From NCBI GenBank assembly GCA_021018995.1, contig CM037596.1:90341184-90405183 (forward strand): a stretch of DNA of 64,000 nt, written 5' to 3'. The stretch comes from Chloranthus sessilifolius (taxonomy: Eukaryota > Streptophyta > Magnoliopsida > Chloranthales > Chloranthaceae). This document shows positions 33,101 to 45,900 of this stretch, piece after piece (position 1 is the stretch's first letter; the number at the start of each line of letters is the position of its first letter). Position numbers and translations under genes: made by a program. The notes beneath the pieces were generated by a model. It searched no databases. It was not told where the DNA came from and saw nothing but the letters and a program-made list of their open reading frames with translations.

Positions 33101-33618
33101 TTCCCTGCTGAACTTCAATGATAGCTCATCCTACGACTTCATGTTTTGGCTGCAGATATTGATATGAGGGTGACCCGACATACTAGCCTGAGGAGGAAGA
33201 GGAAAAAGAAGACGAGGAGGATGAGGAGGAGGATTCTGCAGTAGAATTCTTTCCTAAATAAGTGAGAGAGAGTGATAGATAGATTTGTTTTAAAACATGT
33301 ATAATTCAACAGAATGATGTGTTTTGAGATATTGGCATACGTCATGTATAGGTTTCATTCCATTGTTTGGATGAAGTGTGGCTATCATCGGTGGAAGGCT
33401 ATACATGACTTTTGTTTATATTTTGTATATTTTCTTGCTTTTGGATAGATGAATGAATATCGTTTGTTGCCATATTTCTTCGTATTAGAGTTAATTAAAT
33501 TCGCTTCCGCAAATGTAACACGTTGTACACAATGCCCTTGTATGATAGGATCATGTTAGGTGATCCGACGGCGCGACCTTTCCCATATACAATAAGGGGA
33601 AAAGTCGGGCTGTCACAC
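30146..33618 (+). repeat. TE1 3' LTR (3473 bp)
   Basis: Ends GGCTGTCACA, then the target duplication CTTGA. It is about 310 bases longer than the 5' LTR owing to segment 31749-32057. Confidence 0.93.
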
Positions 33619-34260
33619 TTGAAATGAAAATTACAGTGCTTATATATGATGGGTTGAACATTTTGTTGCAAAATATATTTCTATAATGTGAGTCTTAGCT
33701 GTCAACATAGTGACCAATATAATTACGGGAATAAAATGGCTCTGGAAATATACAAAAAAGGGTAATTTTTTATAATTTTGGGAAAAAAGCAGGAAAATTA
33801 CATATCCAACATGCATGCGGTCGCCATATTATGGCCTACGATGGTATGATCATGATCGTGAGATCCAGTGTGGAAGATAGTTACAGTTGGTTTCTAGCAA
33901 TTAACTTAAAAAAATTGGTCACATACCCGAACATAACTGGACATGTGACACTATTTTTGTTCATATTATTTTCGTAATCAAGAGTACGACTTGAAATGAA
34001 AATTACAATGCTTACATATGATGGGTTGAACATTTTGTCGCAAAAAATATTTCTATAATGTGAGCCATAGAAGTCAGTATAGTTACCAATATAATTACGG
34101 GAATAAAACGGCTCTAGAAATATACGAAAAAAGGGTAAATTTTGATAATTTTGAAAAAAAAGCAGGAAAATTACATATCCAGCATGCATGTGGTCCCCAC
34201 AATATATCCAAAATTTCCCCACATTATATACTCCATAAGGGCCACATTGTCAATTGAAAA
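33619..34260 (+). repeat. Dispersed repeat D1: right part of copy 2 and whole copy 3
   Basis: 33619-33830 continues 22840-23008. 33839-34250 is a second tandem copy of the whole unit: GGTCACATACCCGAACATAA and GATGGGTTGAACATTTTGT occur in both. The inverted copy is at 4530-4920. No terminal inverted repeats or coding content were recognised. Confidence 0.8.
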
Positions 34261-34307
34261 TTACATATCCAGCATGCATGTGGTCCATATATAAGGGGAG
34301 AATTATA

Positions 34308-34375
34308 TATGCAAATAACCTTTCAGGTTCAATACCTCCAAAAATTGAGAATTTGAAAGCTTTGGTCATTCTACA
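34308..34375 (+). pseudogene. LRR receptor-kinase pseudogene, fragment left of TE2
   Basis: Encodes NNLSGSIPPKIENLKALVIL, one plant-type leucine-rich repeat (LxxNxLSGxIPxxIxNLxxL). Reading continues in register across the TE2 insertion into the LRRs at 45916. The left edge abuts the D1 repeat, so the N-terminal part of the gene is not in this position. Confidence 0.85.
34371..34375. repeat. Left target-site duplication of TE2
   Basis: CTACA here and at 45916-45920; perfect 5 bp duplication inside the LRR coding sequence. Confidence 0.9.
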
Positions 34376-37300
34376 TGTGACAGCCCGAATTTCGGCCTCC
34401 CCGAAACCCGTGCCATCAACATGATCATCTTGACCATGCCCCTCAACTCTACTTGGAACACTGGTATATGAAGCACAATAAACTGAAGTCATATAATTAA
34501 AATGCGGAATTGTACAATATATCAAAAGACAGTTCTAACTTCACGCCTCTGCATGAATGTAGAACCGATCTGAACCATCGATGATAGCCAATCATCACAG
34601 ATGGTTCGTCACAAAAGAATGATATCCTCCATTAACTACATTGTTCTCAAAAATAAGGCCTGACATGCCCAGCCATACCTATCAAGCTCACAAATCTAAC
34701 TCTACACGTCTGCACAGCAGAGTCCTCTAGAAGAAGTCTTCGGTAGGTGGATCTAACTGGTCTCCAGTGCTGGATCTGACTCACCAGGGTCAACGTCCCC
34801 TGAAGTCTCTGCACCTGCTAGTAAAGGTCCTGTGACATATAGTCAAGAGGGTGAACTATATCCTAGCTCAATAGGGAACAACACACAACTGAACATATAA
34901 ATTATAACTCACATATATTCCATGATATTCATGCATGATGTGACTATGCAAAAGCTGATGAAAAACAGTTTTAAAAGAAACGCATTTTTCTGTTAATTTA
35001 CACGTGTCTTTTAGTTATCATGAATAACACTGAATAGGCCTAAAGCAAAGGAAAACTTAACCTTTCAACTTAAGTAGTCCCCGAGCAATATAGCATCGAG
35101 CCCCGACGAGATACCCTTCATCGTCATCTATATAGACAATTGTAAAAGTATTCCCTGGGAATACAAAATATAGTACCCAGGCCCCTCTCCCCTGGGGATT
35201 GGTGGCGGGGTTTCAATAGTCTCGACATCCCTGGGATGTCCTGTACGGATAAGCCTCCGCACTGGCCTACGGATTCGCCGCCGTATCGGTCACGGATATT
35301 CTGCCGCGTCAGTCGTGGTTATCCCGCCACGTCGGTGGGGTACCCTATCAAACCTCAAATAACAAAAATATCGTGTGCTTTACATATAGTTATTCACCGT
35401 GTAAGAGTGCTATCTTATATCGCTTAGGCCTTATCGCTTTATTCAATCTTGGACACATCCCTGGGATGTATCCATGTGTTTGCATCACACTTGATGCTCT
35501 TATTACTTCCTCATCCCCTGGGGATCTTTCCATTTTCATATAACTACTTGTTCTCAATTGCTTGCATCGCACCGATGCCCTTATCATTTTCTCATCCCCT
35601 GGGGATGTCTCACCCTTACATGCTTACTTGGTATCACACACACCCATATCTGATAAAAGTTTTTATGATTTAACACACTTGCATTTTACTGGTGTATTTC
35701 TCACACACACACACATTTGGATCTTGTAGGGTTTTCACGAGGTTTTGTACAACTAAAACAATTTTCACTTTAAATCTTATATCACTATTCACATTTTTCA
35801 AACTCCTCAACTTACATTTTTTAAACACACCTCTTTTTCCCCAAGTTTTAGAAATAACACGTTTAAATTAGATCTTGAGCAATGAAATACTTGAATAGAA
35901 TTGAGTTCTAAAACATTGAATATCATTTGAGCAATAACATGGAATCAAATTTAATTCTAAAAACATTTGAAATGAAGTCTATATCACTACATACATGCTC
36001 TTGTAAAATAAAGTACATGTTCAAGGTGTTCCCTACCTTAGGTCTCTATCGATTCAATGCATCAAGGTCCCACTCGGCTCCTTGTGCCCACTTTCATACG
36101 TATCACCTATGATACCATTAAACACACTCGAAACATCACAAAAGATGTAATGAAAAAGTCTCAAGACCCCCTTAGAGTCTTGAAGTAAGAATCAAAAGTC
36201 AACAAAAACTAGGTCAGTCGACTAGTCGAGTTCCTGGTTCGACTAGTCGAAATCCAACTCGACTAGTCGATTCTCAAAATCGATTAGTCGAGGTCCAATT
36301 TCGATTAATCGATTCTCAAAATCGATTAGTCGAGGTCCAATTTCGATTCAGTCGACTAGTCGAGTTCCTGGTTCGACTAGTCGAAATCCAACTCGACTAG
36401 TCGATTCTCAAAATGATTAGTCGAGGTCCAATTTCGATTAATCGATTCTCAAAATCGATTAGTCGAGGTCCAATTTCGATTAATCGATTCTCAAAATCGA
36501 TTAGTCGAAATCCCCTGTTCTAACTGTCCAATTTTCACTTAAATAATTGAACATCCAAAATCGACTAATCGAGTCCAATTCGATTAGTCGAAATCCTTAC
36601 TCGACTAGTCGAAATCCAATTTCGACTGGTCGATTTCCCTCAACCCATTTTTACTCCTCACTGGAGGCTCTCAGTCGACTAGTCGACACCCAACTCGACT
36701 AATCGAAATTCAAAGTCGACTAATCGAAATTCAATTCGATTAGTCGAATTCGTGGTCATCTGACTTTTCAATTTCTTGGCGAATTTCGACTAATCGAATC
36801 CCAATTTCGATTAGTCGAAATCCCCAGATTCAGCCTTCTTTGGCTGTTCTTCCCCAATCCTTTCTCAGTTATTTTCTAAGCAATATCCTTACAATTTCCA
36901 CCCATTTTAACCACAATTTACTCTATAAATCTACACCATTTATTTACAAGAATCTCACCTTAAATCAACCTCAATTTGATTTAAATGTAGGGTTGGAAGG
37001 TTAGGGTTTCCAGCTTTTGTCTGAACAGATCCTCCGCGTCGAATCCGGCGCTTTGATCGCAAGAAATCCCCTTCCAACCACTTGCAATAATTTCTCACTA
37101 GCTCCCTTACTCCTCTCTTTCTCTCTCTCTCTCTTCTTTACTCCTCTCAACAACCAAAATATGAAAATTAGGGTTTTCAACCCTTTTTATCTTATCTCTT
37201 TTCTCGGTGTGGAGCACATACACACCCATTGGTGTATGTTACTCTACACACTCCTCTATCTCCCCACTCTTCTACACTGGTTCACACATCACATCCGCTC

Positions 37301-37404
37301 ATCTCACCTTAAGTTCATCAATGAACTATCTCATGGTCAGACCTAAGACCAATCGGGCACGGATCCCGAGGTCCTCGTTTGACGTGATTTTTCAGGTTAT
37401 TACA
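34376..37404 (-). repeat. TE2 3' LTR (3029 bp)
   Basis: Plus-strand view starts TGTGACAGCCCG and ends GGTTATTACA. It contains a pyrimidine-rich CTCTCTCT run at about 37118-37132 and a palindrome tract at 36211-36830. Open frames within it simply repeat between the two LTRs and have no recognisable product. Confidence 0.93.
36211..36830. repeat. TE2 LTR palindrome tract, core TCGACTAGTCGA
   Basis: Dense, irregular copies of TTCGACTAGTCGAA, TTCGATTAGTCGA and TCGATTAATCGA. An internal segment around TCAAAATCGATTAGTCGAGG is itself duplicated. The counterpart in the other LTR is 44737-45345. Confidence 0.95.
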
Positions 37405-37417
37405 TCCTCCCCACCTT
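37405..37417 (-). promoter_or_regulatory. TE2 polypurine tract
   Basis: On the minus strand AAGGTGGGGAGGA lies directly before the 3' LTR start TGTAATAACC, fixing the orientation. Confidence 0.9.
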
Positions 37418-37782
37418 GGGAATTTTCGTCCTCGAAAATCACCCAAAGGTGTGGTGGTTCAGACTTCTCACACTCTCGGAGGTGAGGTGGTCTACCACTT
37501 AGCACACAAGCAAGGACAGTTACATAGACAATTAATGAAACATATATAACAGTAACAAAAATTGTATATTATAAAATAAAAGTTACAATAGTTACTGAAA
37601 TGGGGACCACAACAGAAAAATGGTTCACCCCTATACAAAAAGATGTACAATGCACAAAAACAAAAACAAAACTACGGCAGTAGCCGACTGCACTGTGGAT
37701 CTCAAGTCGAGCAGTGTTGACGGAGTCATGGATTTGCCACGGTGGCTGGATGGTCAGTGGCGTAGCGGATGAGAAGTCTCTG

Positions 37783-39277
37783 TCACGGCGGCCGTGGGAA
37801 TGGTAGTGGAAGTAGATGGTGGCTGCGCTGCGTGTCCATCGGTGGTGGTGGCGCGGTGGAAGTAGAAGCACCGGCATCATGTAATCCCGTCATAAAGACC
37901 GGGCCCTGATGAAAGGCTGTGGTGCCGACGGTCCATTCCTCCTCTCGGGCCAGCATGCCCTGGTAGGTGTGAGGGTAGATAAACTTGAGGGTGTGAAACA
38001 TGAGGAAATCAATCCTCCTGTTCATCCTCTCGTTATTCGCTTCCATTCTGGCCTCGAAGCGGGCCAGAGCCTCCTCAATGGTGGTGGTGGTGGCTGGGGC
38101 GGGTCGGCGACGTGAAGTAGAGGGGGTCGCCGGTGTAGGTCGAGGTGGTGGTGGTGTAGCTGCTGGTGGTGGTGGTGGAATGACTGGCTGCGGTGCAGCT
38201 GGTGGAATGACTGGGGGTGGTACTGCGCCATCTACGGGCACATGTGGCTGTGGCTGTGGTGGAGGGGGTGGTGGTGGGATTGCAGCTGCGCCCTCGGCTG
38301 CGCCAGCTGGTGGTGGTAAAGTCTTCTTCAGGAGATTGTAACTCCTGTTCCATTCGGTGTGGGAGAATGGTTTCACCGGATCGGTGGCCGTCACCTCGTG
38401 GGGTGAGACAAAGATAGGCGGGTCGGATGAATATGCCTCTAGAATGCTAGAGATGATGACGTGGGCATCCCATCCCTAGCTCAAGGTTGCCCTTCATGAG
38501 CTTCCCTTGATGTACCTCATCCCTTCGAGGATGACCATGGTAACATCAAACCATCGGCCGTTATAGGCCGCATAGAGGGCCTAACTGCACCAACTCAACA
38601 CGCCGTGTCAGTGGCGCATGGGGTAGAGGTTGGCGTGAAAAAATAGAATCGAGCATCCACATATAATGTGGAAGGTCAACCCTCTTAGACGAGGTGCCCG
38701 ATCCCCTTTTTCCCCTTGGTCATGTCGGCAAGGATATCATCGACATTGACCGGCCCTGGGAAGGGTGGTAGTAATGTGGTCTCGGGTATATAGTCCAAGT
38801 AGCACTCGACTGCTTCTTGGACATGACGACGTGTGATGAGGTATTCACGACCCTCAATCGTGGTCTTCACCACGTCGTCAGTAGGGCCATCCTTGAGGCC
38901 CTGGTAAAATAACCTAACCAATCGCGGATAGTAGGACTTCCGGATTGGTTTGAGGAGGAAGGTGAGACCGGCGTTGTTGAGGTAGTTTAGGGCCCAAATG
39001 GTCTCACCTTGGACCACATCCTTGTCAAAAAGGGTCTTGTCGAAAATATGTTCGACTTCAAAGATCTTGGCTGCCCACCACTCAAAGGTTGCCTGTGGTT
39101 GACGGGTGGTGATGGAATAGGGCTTGCGTCTTGTGAAGATGCTTTCGACCCGGACGTAGTGTCCGATGTCGATGGTGAGGTGTCCTCACGTGAAGGGGTT
39201 GGTGGTGCGGCATTCTTGCGCCGTATCGGCAGTTTTGAAGCTGCCTTCTTCGATGATAATCGAGTTTTAGGCGGCAT
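37783..39277 (-). pseudogene. TE2 accessory ORF, PRLVRLFYQ family
   Basis: The N-terminus from 39277 is basic and Ser/Pro-rich (MPPKTRLSSKKAASK). A frameshift near 39020-39060 leads into IFDK, ETIWALNYLNNAGL, YPRLVRLFYQGLK and a REYLITRRHVQEAVECYL helix (to 38685). Interrupted sequence follows with FHANLYPMRH and a segment matching the WVNAP...WEGI block of TE1. From 38394 comes PFSHTEWNRSYNLLKK, then a long proline-rich linker and a helical ALARFEARMEANNERMNRR stretch. The domain order equals TE1 and TE3. No catalytic motif is visible; the basic start and helical end suit a nucleic-acid-binding oligomer, which is inference. Confidence 0.78.
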
Positions 39278-39510
39278 TTTCGCTAAAATGCAAGGAACTG
39301 GGGTTTCTTATATTGAAAATAATGAAGAAGAACAAAGATTAGGGTTTACCCAATCTTGAGAAGGTGCGTGAAGTCAAATCCGGTCGAGAATGGCCGGAAA
39401 TGGTGCAAACCCTAGGTGGTTGAATCGCCGAAGAAGAGGAAGAACCGGATGCCCAAAAACTCAAAAGTCGAATGGTTTGAAAAAACCCCTTTTCACATAT
39501 ATATATTGGT

Positions 39511-40620
39511 TGGCTCGACTAGTCGAATTTCTCAGTTCGACTAGTCGAATTTCAAACCGAAAGGAACTCCCCGAATTCGATTAGTCGATTTTCCTAATTC
39601 GACTAGTCGGCTTCGATTTCGACCAGTCGAAATCCCATTTCGATTAGTCGAAATGATTAGGGTTCAAATTTCAAACTTTGGAGCCCACTGGAAGGACTCA
39701 GTCGACTAGTCGAAATCCGTTTCGATTAGTCGAAATTTTAACTTCGACTAGTCGAAATCTAATTCGACTAGTCGAAATCGTGTGCCCTTTTTAAACTTCT
39801 ACAACTCCCTCCATAACTCGATTAGTCGAATTCAACTTTCGACTAATCGATTTTCCCTTTATGTCCAATTCGATTAGTCGATTTCCCTATTTCGACTAGT
39901 CGAATTGCCTACTTTCAGAAATTACTTTTAGACTCTTTCAGTAATTCGACTAGTCAAAATCAATTTTTGACTAGTCGAAATTGCAATTTCAACCGCGCGA
40001 CCGCTCTCGCGGGGTTAAATTTCTCTGTGGTTTCGAAGCTCGCGGGGTTGTGTCTTCAGTGCCTCGCGAGGTTCAATTTGACACCGGGTTGAAATGTCTC
40101 TAGCTCATGAGGTTCACTTTAAACGCTTCATGGTTGGATTTACCCTTCAGTTTCAAAAATACTCCTCGCCAGGTGAAAAATCTACGCATTGCTAGGTTAA
40201 AAATCTACGCCTCGCCTCTACGCCTCGCTAGGTTAAAATTGCACTTCGCGAGTTTGGAGTTTACACATCGCGAGGTTGGTTTTCGATTAGTCGAATTCAC
40301 ATTTCGACTAGTCGAAATTCCAAATTCGATTAGTCGAACCCTAGTTCGACTAGTCGAAATTTTCTAACTTATTCTTTTTGAACTCTGGCTCACTGGCATA
40401 GCCAGTTGATTAATCGATTTTGACTTTCAATTAGTCGAATTGTCAATTCGACTAGTCGAAATGTCTCAATTAATCGAATTTTCAAAATTTTATTTTCTCT
40501 AACTTCTCCTTCACTGGTTGATACCAGTCGACCAGTCGGGCAAAACTCGACTAATCGGATCCTCAAATCGATTAAATCGATTTGGGAAATTCGATTAATC
40601 GGTTTCATTCCGACTCCTCG
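39511..40620. repeat. TE2 internal palindrome tract (TCGACTAGTCGA and CTCGCGAG)
   Basis: The same TTCGACTAGTCGAA words as in the TE2 LTRs, interrupted at about 39990-40280 by a sub-tract of CTCGCGAGG and CTCGCTAGG words. It lies immediately upstream (minus strand) of the accessory ORF, in the position a promoter or leader would take. Confidence 0.92.
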
Positions 40621-42039
40621 AATTGGCTATCTTCCTTTATACTTGATTTCTATTTGAAATTTTAAACTATGAAACTGTCCGAATTCTCATTAAAGACCTT
40701 TGGCCAATAGGTCATCATTAATCACCTGGACAGTTGAGAGTCCGCAAACAAGCTTGCGGTGTTACGACCTATACTATCTATACTATCCAAGTAACAAACA
40801 ACATACAACAACAACATATACTATCCATAAGGTTGTCAACCCACAACAGTTTAATTCATGACTCGAAATAGGTGTCACTTGTCTAGGAACGAGATTTCAC
40901 AGACACTCATTGTCTGATTAAAGGCGGTAAGAGAAATAATCAAAGCGAGACAAAGCCATCACCAAGATGAGATAAAGCCATGATCAACATGAGGCAAAGC
41001 CATCAACAGATGAGATAAAGCCATCACCAAACAAGGTAAAGCCATCAGCAAATGAGATAAAGCCATCACCAACATGTGATAAAGCCATCACCAAAATGAG
41101 ATAAAGCCATCATCACATGAGTACTTCTAAACCTTTCGTAACGAATCTTGAAATCCTCAAACTTTATGCCCTTAACCAGTTTTACGGTACACAAATTGCG
41201 TTCCGATCCTACAGGAAGGGCAAAAGTGGGACACATTTCGGCGTTCATTTCAAGGAAATGATTACCAGTGATTTCTCTCGAGTTCTTACCATTTGGGTGC
41301 ACCAGGATGGGGTCGTACATAACTTCCTAGGCATACTTATTAGACTCTTCATGTGTACTGCTCTCAACACACTCCCAATACTAACTAAGTCTCCATATAG
41401 TGCCTGTACATTGATAATGAAAACGGCGCAATTTACTGTAACAGCATCCAATTCTGCTCTCCCATGATATCCAAAATTTAAATTTTTTCTATCCTCTGTC
41501 AATTTCTTACCTGATTATCCTAGGTTATCCTAGATTCTCGGAAATACTTCCAGAGTAGAGCATGTGTGATTAACAACCGAACCGAGCTTGAAAAATGTAT
41601 TTAGATACACCATAATCATGACTCCTGACCAATGAGTTACTTCAACTTCGTTACCCTCATTACTCATAATGTCAATTTAATTTCAATTGTGTACCACCTA
41701 TCCGTAAGTAATTTCACCTACCCTACTGTGAAGATTTATTCTTGTCTAGTCTTTATATTGTCAGCTATTCAATTTATCCTTTGAAATTTAACTTCGTTTA
41801 TGTCATAGAGGTGATTTAATCGGATGCACGTATGACGGTATTATGATATTCCTCAAGTGTCAAGAACAACTAAAATTTCTAATAGCATTCACCATCTAGA
41901 ACTTTTAGGAAACATCTCGTTAATTGAAAATAAATCTATACCTTGGGAAACTTCATAAGTCATCTGGCATTGTGCATTGTTGTTTCACTTGTAGGACCTT
42001 GATTCGTAGGGAGGGTCGGCTCAGAAGTAGACGTCAAAG
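40621..42039. other. TE2 internal region without recognised protein
   Basis: Contains the minisatellite at 40935-41115 and two overlapping minus-strand open frames at 41066-41502 that I do not recognise. The pol genes expected here are absent. Confidence 0.5.
40935..41115. repeat. Minisatellite, about 22-24 bp unit with AAAGCCATCACC
   Basis: About eight units of GATAAAGCCATCACCAAAAT type, with small indels between units. Confidence 0.88.
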
Positions 42040-42437
42040 TTAATCGCTTTCACGCTTCACCGGACAATCCTTGATGTAGTGCCCTTTCTCACCGCACTTA
42101 AAACATGTTCGCAAAACTACCCGACACTCCTCCGTCTGGTGGTGTTTCCCACAATGTGCACAGATATTCCTCGATGTAGATGTCGTTGCACCTTTTCCCA
42201 AAGGTCGACAATGTTTTATGAGGTGTCCCATTCTCCACACTTGAAACATCCTCTCATGCCTCCTACATGATTCGATGTCTTGTGTCGTTTTCCACATCTT
42301 GTGCATGACTCAACCTGTGTCGATGGAGAGATGTGAGTCGGGTCTCTCAACCTTGTCGTGAGTAATGAGGTCAACTGAGCCATTGTGTTGATCACCGTCT
42401 CTAGGAAATGCCTATTCGCCATCTTCTCTGCATTCAC
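42040..42437 (-). pseudogene. TE2 gag remnant with duplicated zinc knuckles
   Basis: Begins MNAEKMANRHFLETV, similar to the TE1 gag start, then CTRCGKRHKTSNH, CFKCGEW and, after a frameshift at about 42230, GHLIKHC, followed by a second pair CAHCGKHHQTEEC and CFKCGEKGHYIKDC. Two successive pairs of CCHC-like knuckles are thus encoded, where TE1 shows one pair plus a fragment. The capsid part is missing. It would bind element RNA if intact. Confidence 0.8.
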
Positions 42438-42899
42438 CTTGCTCTTTTATGGTGCCATTTCATCACAAAATGAAACAGGGTCCCAATTAATAATGATCGT
42501 GGTCACCACGACCCTAACTTCCAACAAAATCTAAAACTTCACTTCGTGCACTAGCCAACTTCTTTCACTATTCGTCACAATCATCCACTGTATCCTCGAT
42601 AAGTAATCATTGAAATTCCATTGCCCAAATCCCAAAACAAAACCTACGATCACGACTTGGGACTTCATGAACCTAAAGCCTAACGTTTCCACTCACTGAG
42701 ATAAGGTCCTAATTGACTCTCCTACACCCTAACAAAATTTACTGTAATAATCTTTGGTCCCAACAAGTTCTAAACTTTGATATTGGCGCCTAGGTCGGCC
42801 TCTCCTCTAGAAGACACTAACTACGCATTTGAAATTTAAATTTTATTAGCAGAGGTCCTATGATCCGACAAAGTGATTGTCGAATTGCTAAAGAAAATA
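42438..42899. other. TE2 leader between primer site and gag
   Basis: Non-coding leader read on the minus strand; nothing else is recognised. Confidence 0.5.
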
Positions 42900-42911
42900 G
42901 CTTTGATACCA
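42900..42911 (-). promoter_or_regulatory. TE2 primer-binding site (tRNA-iMet)
   Basis: On the minus strand TGGTATCAAAGC follows the 5' LTR end after three bases. It differs from the tRNA complement TGGTATCAGAGC at one base. Confidence 0.92.
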
Positions 42912-42914
42912 ATC

Positions 42915-45900
42915 AGTGACAGCCAATTTCGCCTCCCCAAAACCGTGCCATCAAGATGATCATCTTGACCATGCCCTCAACTCTACTTGGAACACCGTAT
43001 ATGAAGCACAATAAACAAGTCATATAATTAAAATGCGGAATTGTACAATATATCAAAGACAGTTCTAACTTCACGCCTCGCATGAATGTAGAACTGATCC
43101 AACCATCGATGATAGCCAATCATCACAGATGGTTCGTCACAAAAGAATGATATCCTCCATTAACTACATTGTTCTAAAAAATAAGGCCTGACATGCCCAG
43201 CCATACCTATCAAGCTCACAAATCTAACTCTACACGTCTGCACAGCAGAGTCCTCTAGAAGAAGTCTTCTAGGTGGATCTAATCGTCTCCAAAGGTCGGA
43301 TCTCGACTCACCGTGGTCAACGCCCCTTGAAGTCTCTCGCACTGCTAGTAAAGGTCCCGTGACATATAGTCAAGAGGGTGAGCTACATCCTAGCTCAATA
43401 GGAACAACACACAACCGAACATATAAATTATAACTCACATATATTCCATGATATTCATGCATGATGTGACTATGCAAAAGCTGATGAAAAACAGTTTTAA
43501 AAGAAACGCATTTTTCTGTTAATTTACACGTGTCTTTTAGTTATCATGAATAACACTGAATAGGCCTAAAGCAAAGGAAAACTTAACCTTTCAACTTAAG
43601 TAGTCCCCGAGCAATATAGCATCGAGCCCCCACGAGATACCCTTCATCATCTATATAGACAATTGTAAAAGTATTCCCTGGGAATACAAAATATAGTACC
43701 CAGGCCCCTCTCCCCTGGGGATTGGTGGCGGGGTTTCAATAGTCTCGACATCCCTGGGATGTCCTGTACGGATAAGCCTCCGCACTGGCCTACGGATTCG
43801 CCGCCGTATCGGTCACGGATATTCTGCCGCGTCAGTCGTGGTTATCCCGCCACGTCGGTGGGGTACCCTATCAAACCTCAAATAACAAAAATATCGTGTG
43901 CTTTACATATAGTTATTCACCGTGTAAGAGTGCTATCTTATATCAGTTAGGCCTTATCAGACTTTATTCAATCTTGGACACATCCCTGGGATGTATCCAT
44001 GTGTTTGCATCACACTTGATGCTCTTATTACTTCCTCATCCCCTGGGGATCTTTCCATTTTCATATAACTACTTGTTCTCAATTGCTTGCATCGCACCGA
44101 TGCCCTTATCATTTTCTCATCCCCTGGGGATGTCTCACCCTTACATGCTTACTTGGTATCACACACACCCATATCTGATAAAAGTTTTTATGATTTAACA
44201 CACTTGCATTTTACTGGTGTATTTCTCACACACACACACACATTTGGATCTTGTAGGGTTTTCACGAGGTTTTGTACAACTAAAACAGTTTTCACTTTAA
44301 ATCTTATATCACTATTCACATTTTTCAAACACCTCAACTTACATTTTTAAACACACCTCTTTTTCCCCAAGTTTTAGAAATAACACGTTTAAATTGGATC
44401 TTGAGCAATGAAATACTTGAATAGAATTGAGTTCTAAAACATTGAATATCATTTGAGCAATAACATGGAATCAAATTTAATTCTAAAAACATTTGAAATG
44501 AAGTCTATATCACTACATACATGCTCTTGTAAAATAAAGTACATGTTCAAGGTGTTCCCTACCTTAGGTCTCTATCGATTCAATGCATCAAGGTCCCACT
44601 CGGCTCCTTGTGCCCACTTTCATACGTATCACCTATGATACCATTAAACACACTCGAAACATCACAAAAGATGTAATGAAAAAGTCTCAAGACCCCCTTA
44701 GAGTCTTGAAGTAAGAATCAAAAGTCAACAAAAACTAGGTCAGTCGACTAGTCGAGTTCCTGGTTCGACTAGTCGAAATCCAACTCGACTAGTCGATTCT
44801 CAAAATCGATTAGTCGAGGTCCAATTTCGATTAATCGATTCTCAAAATCGATTAGTCGAGGTCCACCGATTCGATTCGACTAGTCGAGTTCCTGGTTCGA
44901 CTAGTCGAAATCCAACTCGACTAGTCGATTCTCAAAATGATTAGTTGAGGTCCAATTTCGATTAATCGATTCTCAAAATCGATTAGTCAAGGTCCAATTT
45001 CGATTAATCGATTCTCAAAATCGATTAGTCGAAATCCCCTGTTCTAACTGTCCAATTTTCACTTAAATAATTGAACATCCAAAATCGACTAATCGAGTCC
45101 AATTCGATTAGTCGAATCTTACTTACTAGTCGAAATCCAATTTCAATCGGTCGATTTCCTCAACCCATTTTTACTCCTCACCGAGGCTCTCTCAAATGAC
45201 TAGTCGACACCCAACTCGACTAGTCGAAATTCAAAATCGACTAATCGAAATTCAATTCGATTAGTCAATTCGTGGTCATCTCGACTTTTCAATTTCTTGG
45301 CAAATTTCACTAATCGAATCCCAATTTTGATTAGTCGAATCCCCATTCGACCTTCTTTGGTTTCTTCATCCTTTCTCGCTTATTTTCTAAGCAATATCCT
45401 TACAATTTCCACCCATTTTAACCACAATTTACTCTATAAATCTACACCATTTATTTACAAGAATCTCACCTTAAATCAACCTCAATTTGATTTAAATGTA
45501 GGGTTGGAAGGTTAGGGTTTCCAGCTTTTGTCTAAACAGATCCTCCGCGTCGAATCCGGCGCTTTGATCGCAAGAAATCCCCTTCCAACCACTTGCAATA
45601 ATTTCTCACTAGCTCCCTTACTCCTCTCTTTCTCTCTCTCTCTCTTCTTTACTCCTCTCAACAACCAAAATATGAAAATTAGGGTTTTCAACCCTTTTTA
45701 TCTTATCTCTTTTCTCGGTGTGGAGCACATACACACCCATCGGTGTATGTTACTCTACACACTCCTCTATCTCCCCACTCTTCTACACTGGTTCACACAT
45801 CACATCCGCTCATCTCACCTTAAGTTCATCAATGAACTATCTCATGGTCAGACCTAAGACCAATCGGGCACGGATCCCGAGGTCCTCGTTTGACGTGATT

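Larger units (their letters stand above)
23009..33618 (+). mobile_element. TE1: Ty3/gypsy LTR retrotransposon, pol-deleted, with accessory ORF
   Basis: 10.6 kb element with TGTAACA...GTCACA LTRs (23009-26172 and 30146-33618), a tRNA-iMet primer site, a polypurine tract and a perfect 5 bp target duplication CTTGA (23004-23008 and 33619-33623). Internal order: gag with zinc knuckles, protease remnant, start of RT, then a jump to the integrase C-terminus, then an accessory ORF of the family also found in TE2 and TE3. RT core, RNase H and integrase core are deleted, so it is non-autonomous. LTR length and sequence relate it to TE2; a Tekay/Del-like chromovirus origin is likely but inferred. Confidence 0.93.

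Noticed and set aside
38000-38417. Gly-rich plus-strand frames at 38000-38417
   Set aside because: Antisense of the proline-rich linker in the TE2 accessory ORF.
41066-41502. Possible RT or protease fragment of TE2
   Set aside because: No LxDxGA, YxDD, RNase H or integrase motif is readable in either overlapping frame.
36211-45345. TCGACTAGTCGA tracts as cloning-linker or restriction-site contamination
   Set aside because: The tracts recur in both LTRs and the interior of one element, with natural decay and variable linkers, and other elements show analogous tracts with different cores.
37017-45857. Matching open frames near the LTR ends (37017-37346 and 45528-45857)
   Set aside because: They are identical only because the two LTRs are copies; no recognisable domain, and they lie antisense in the LTR.
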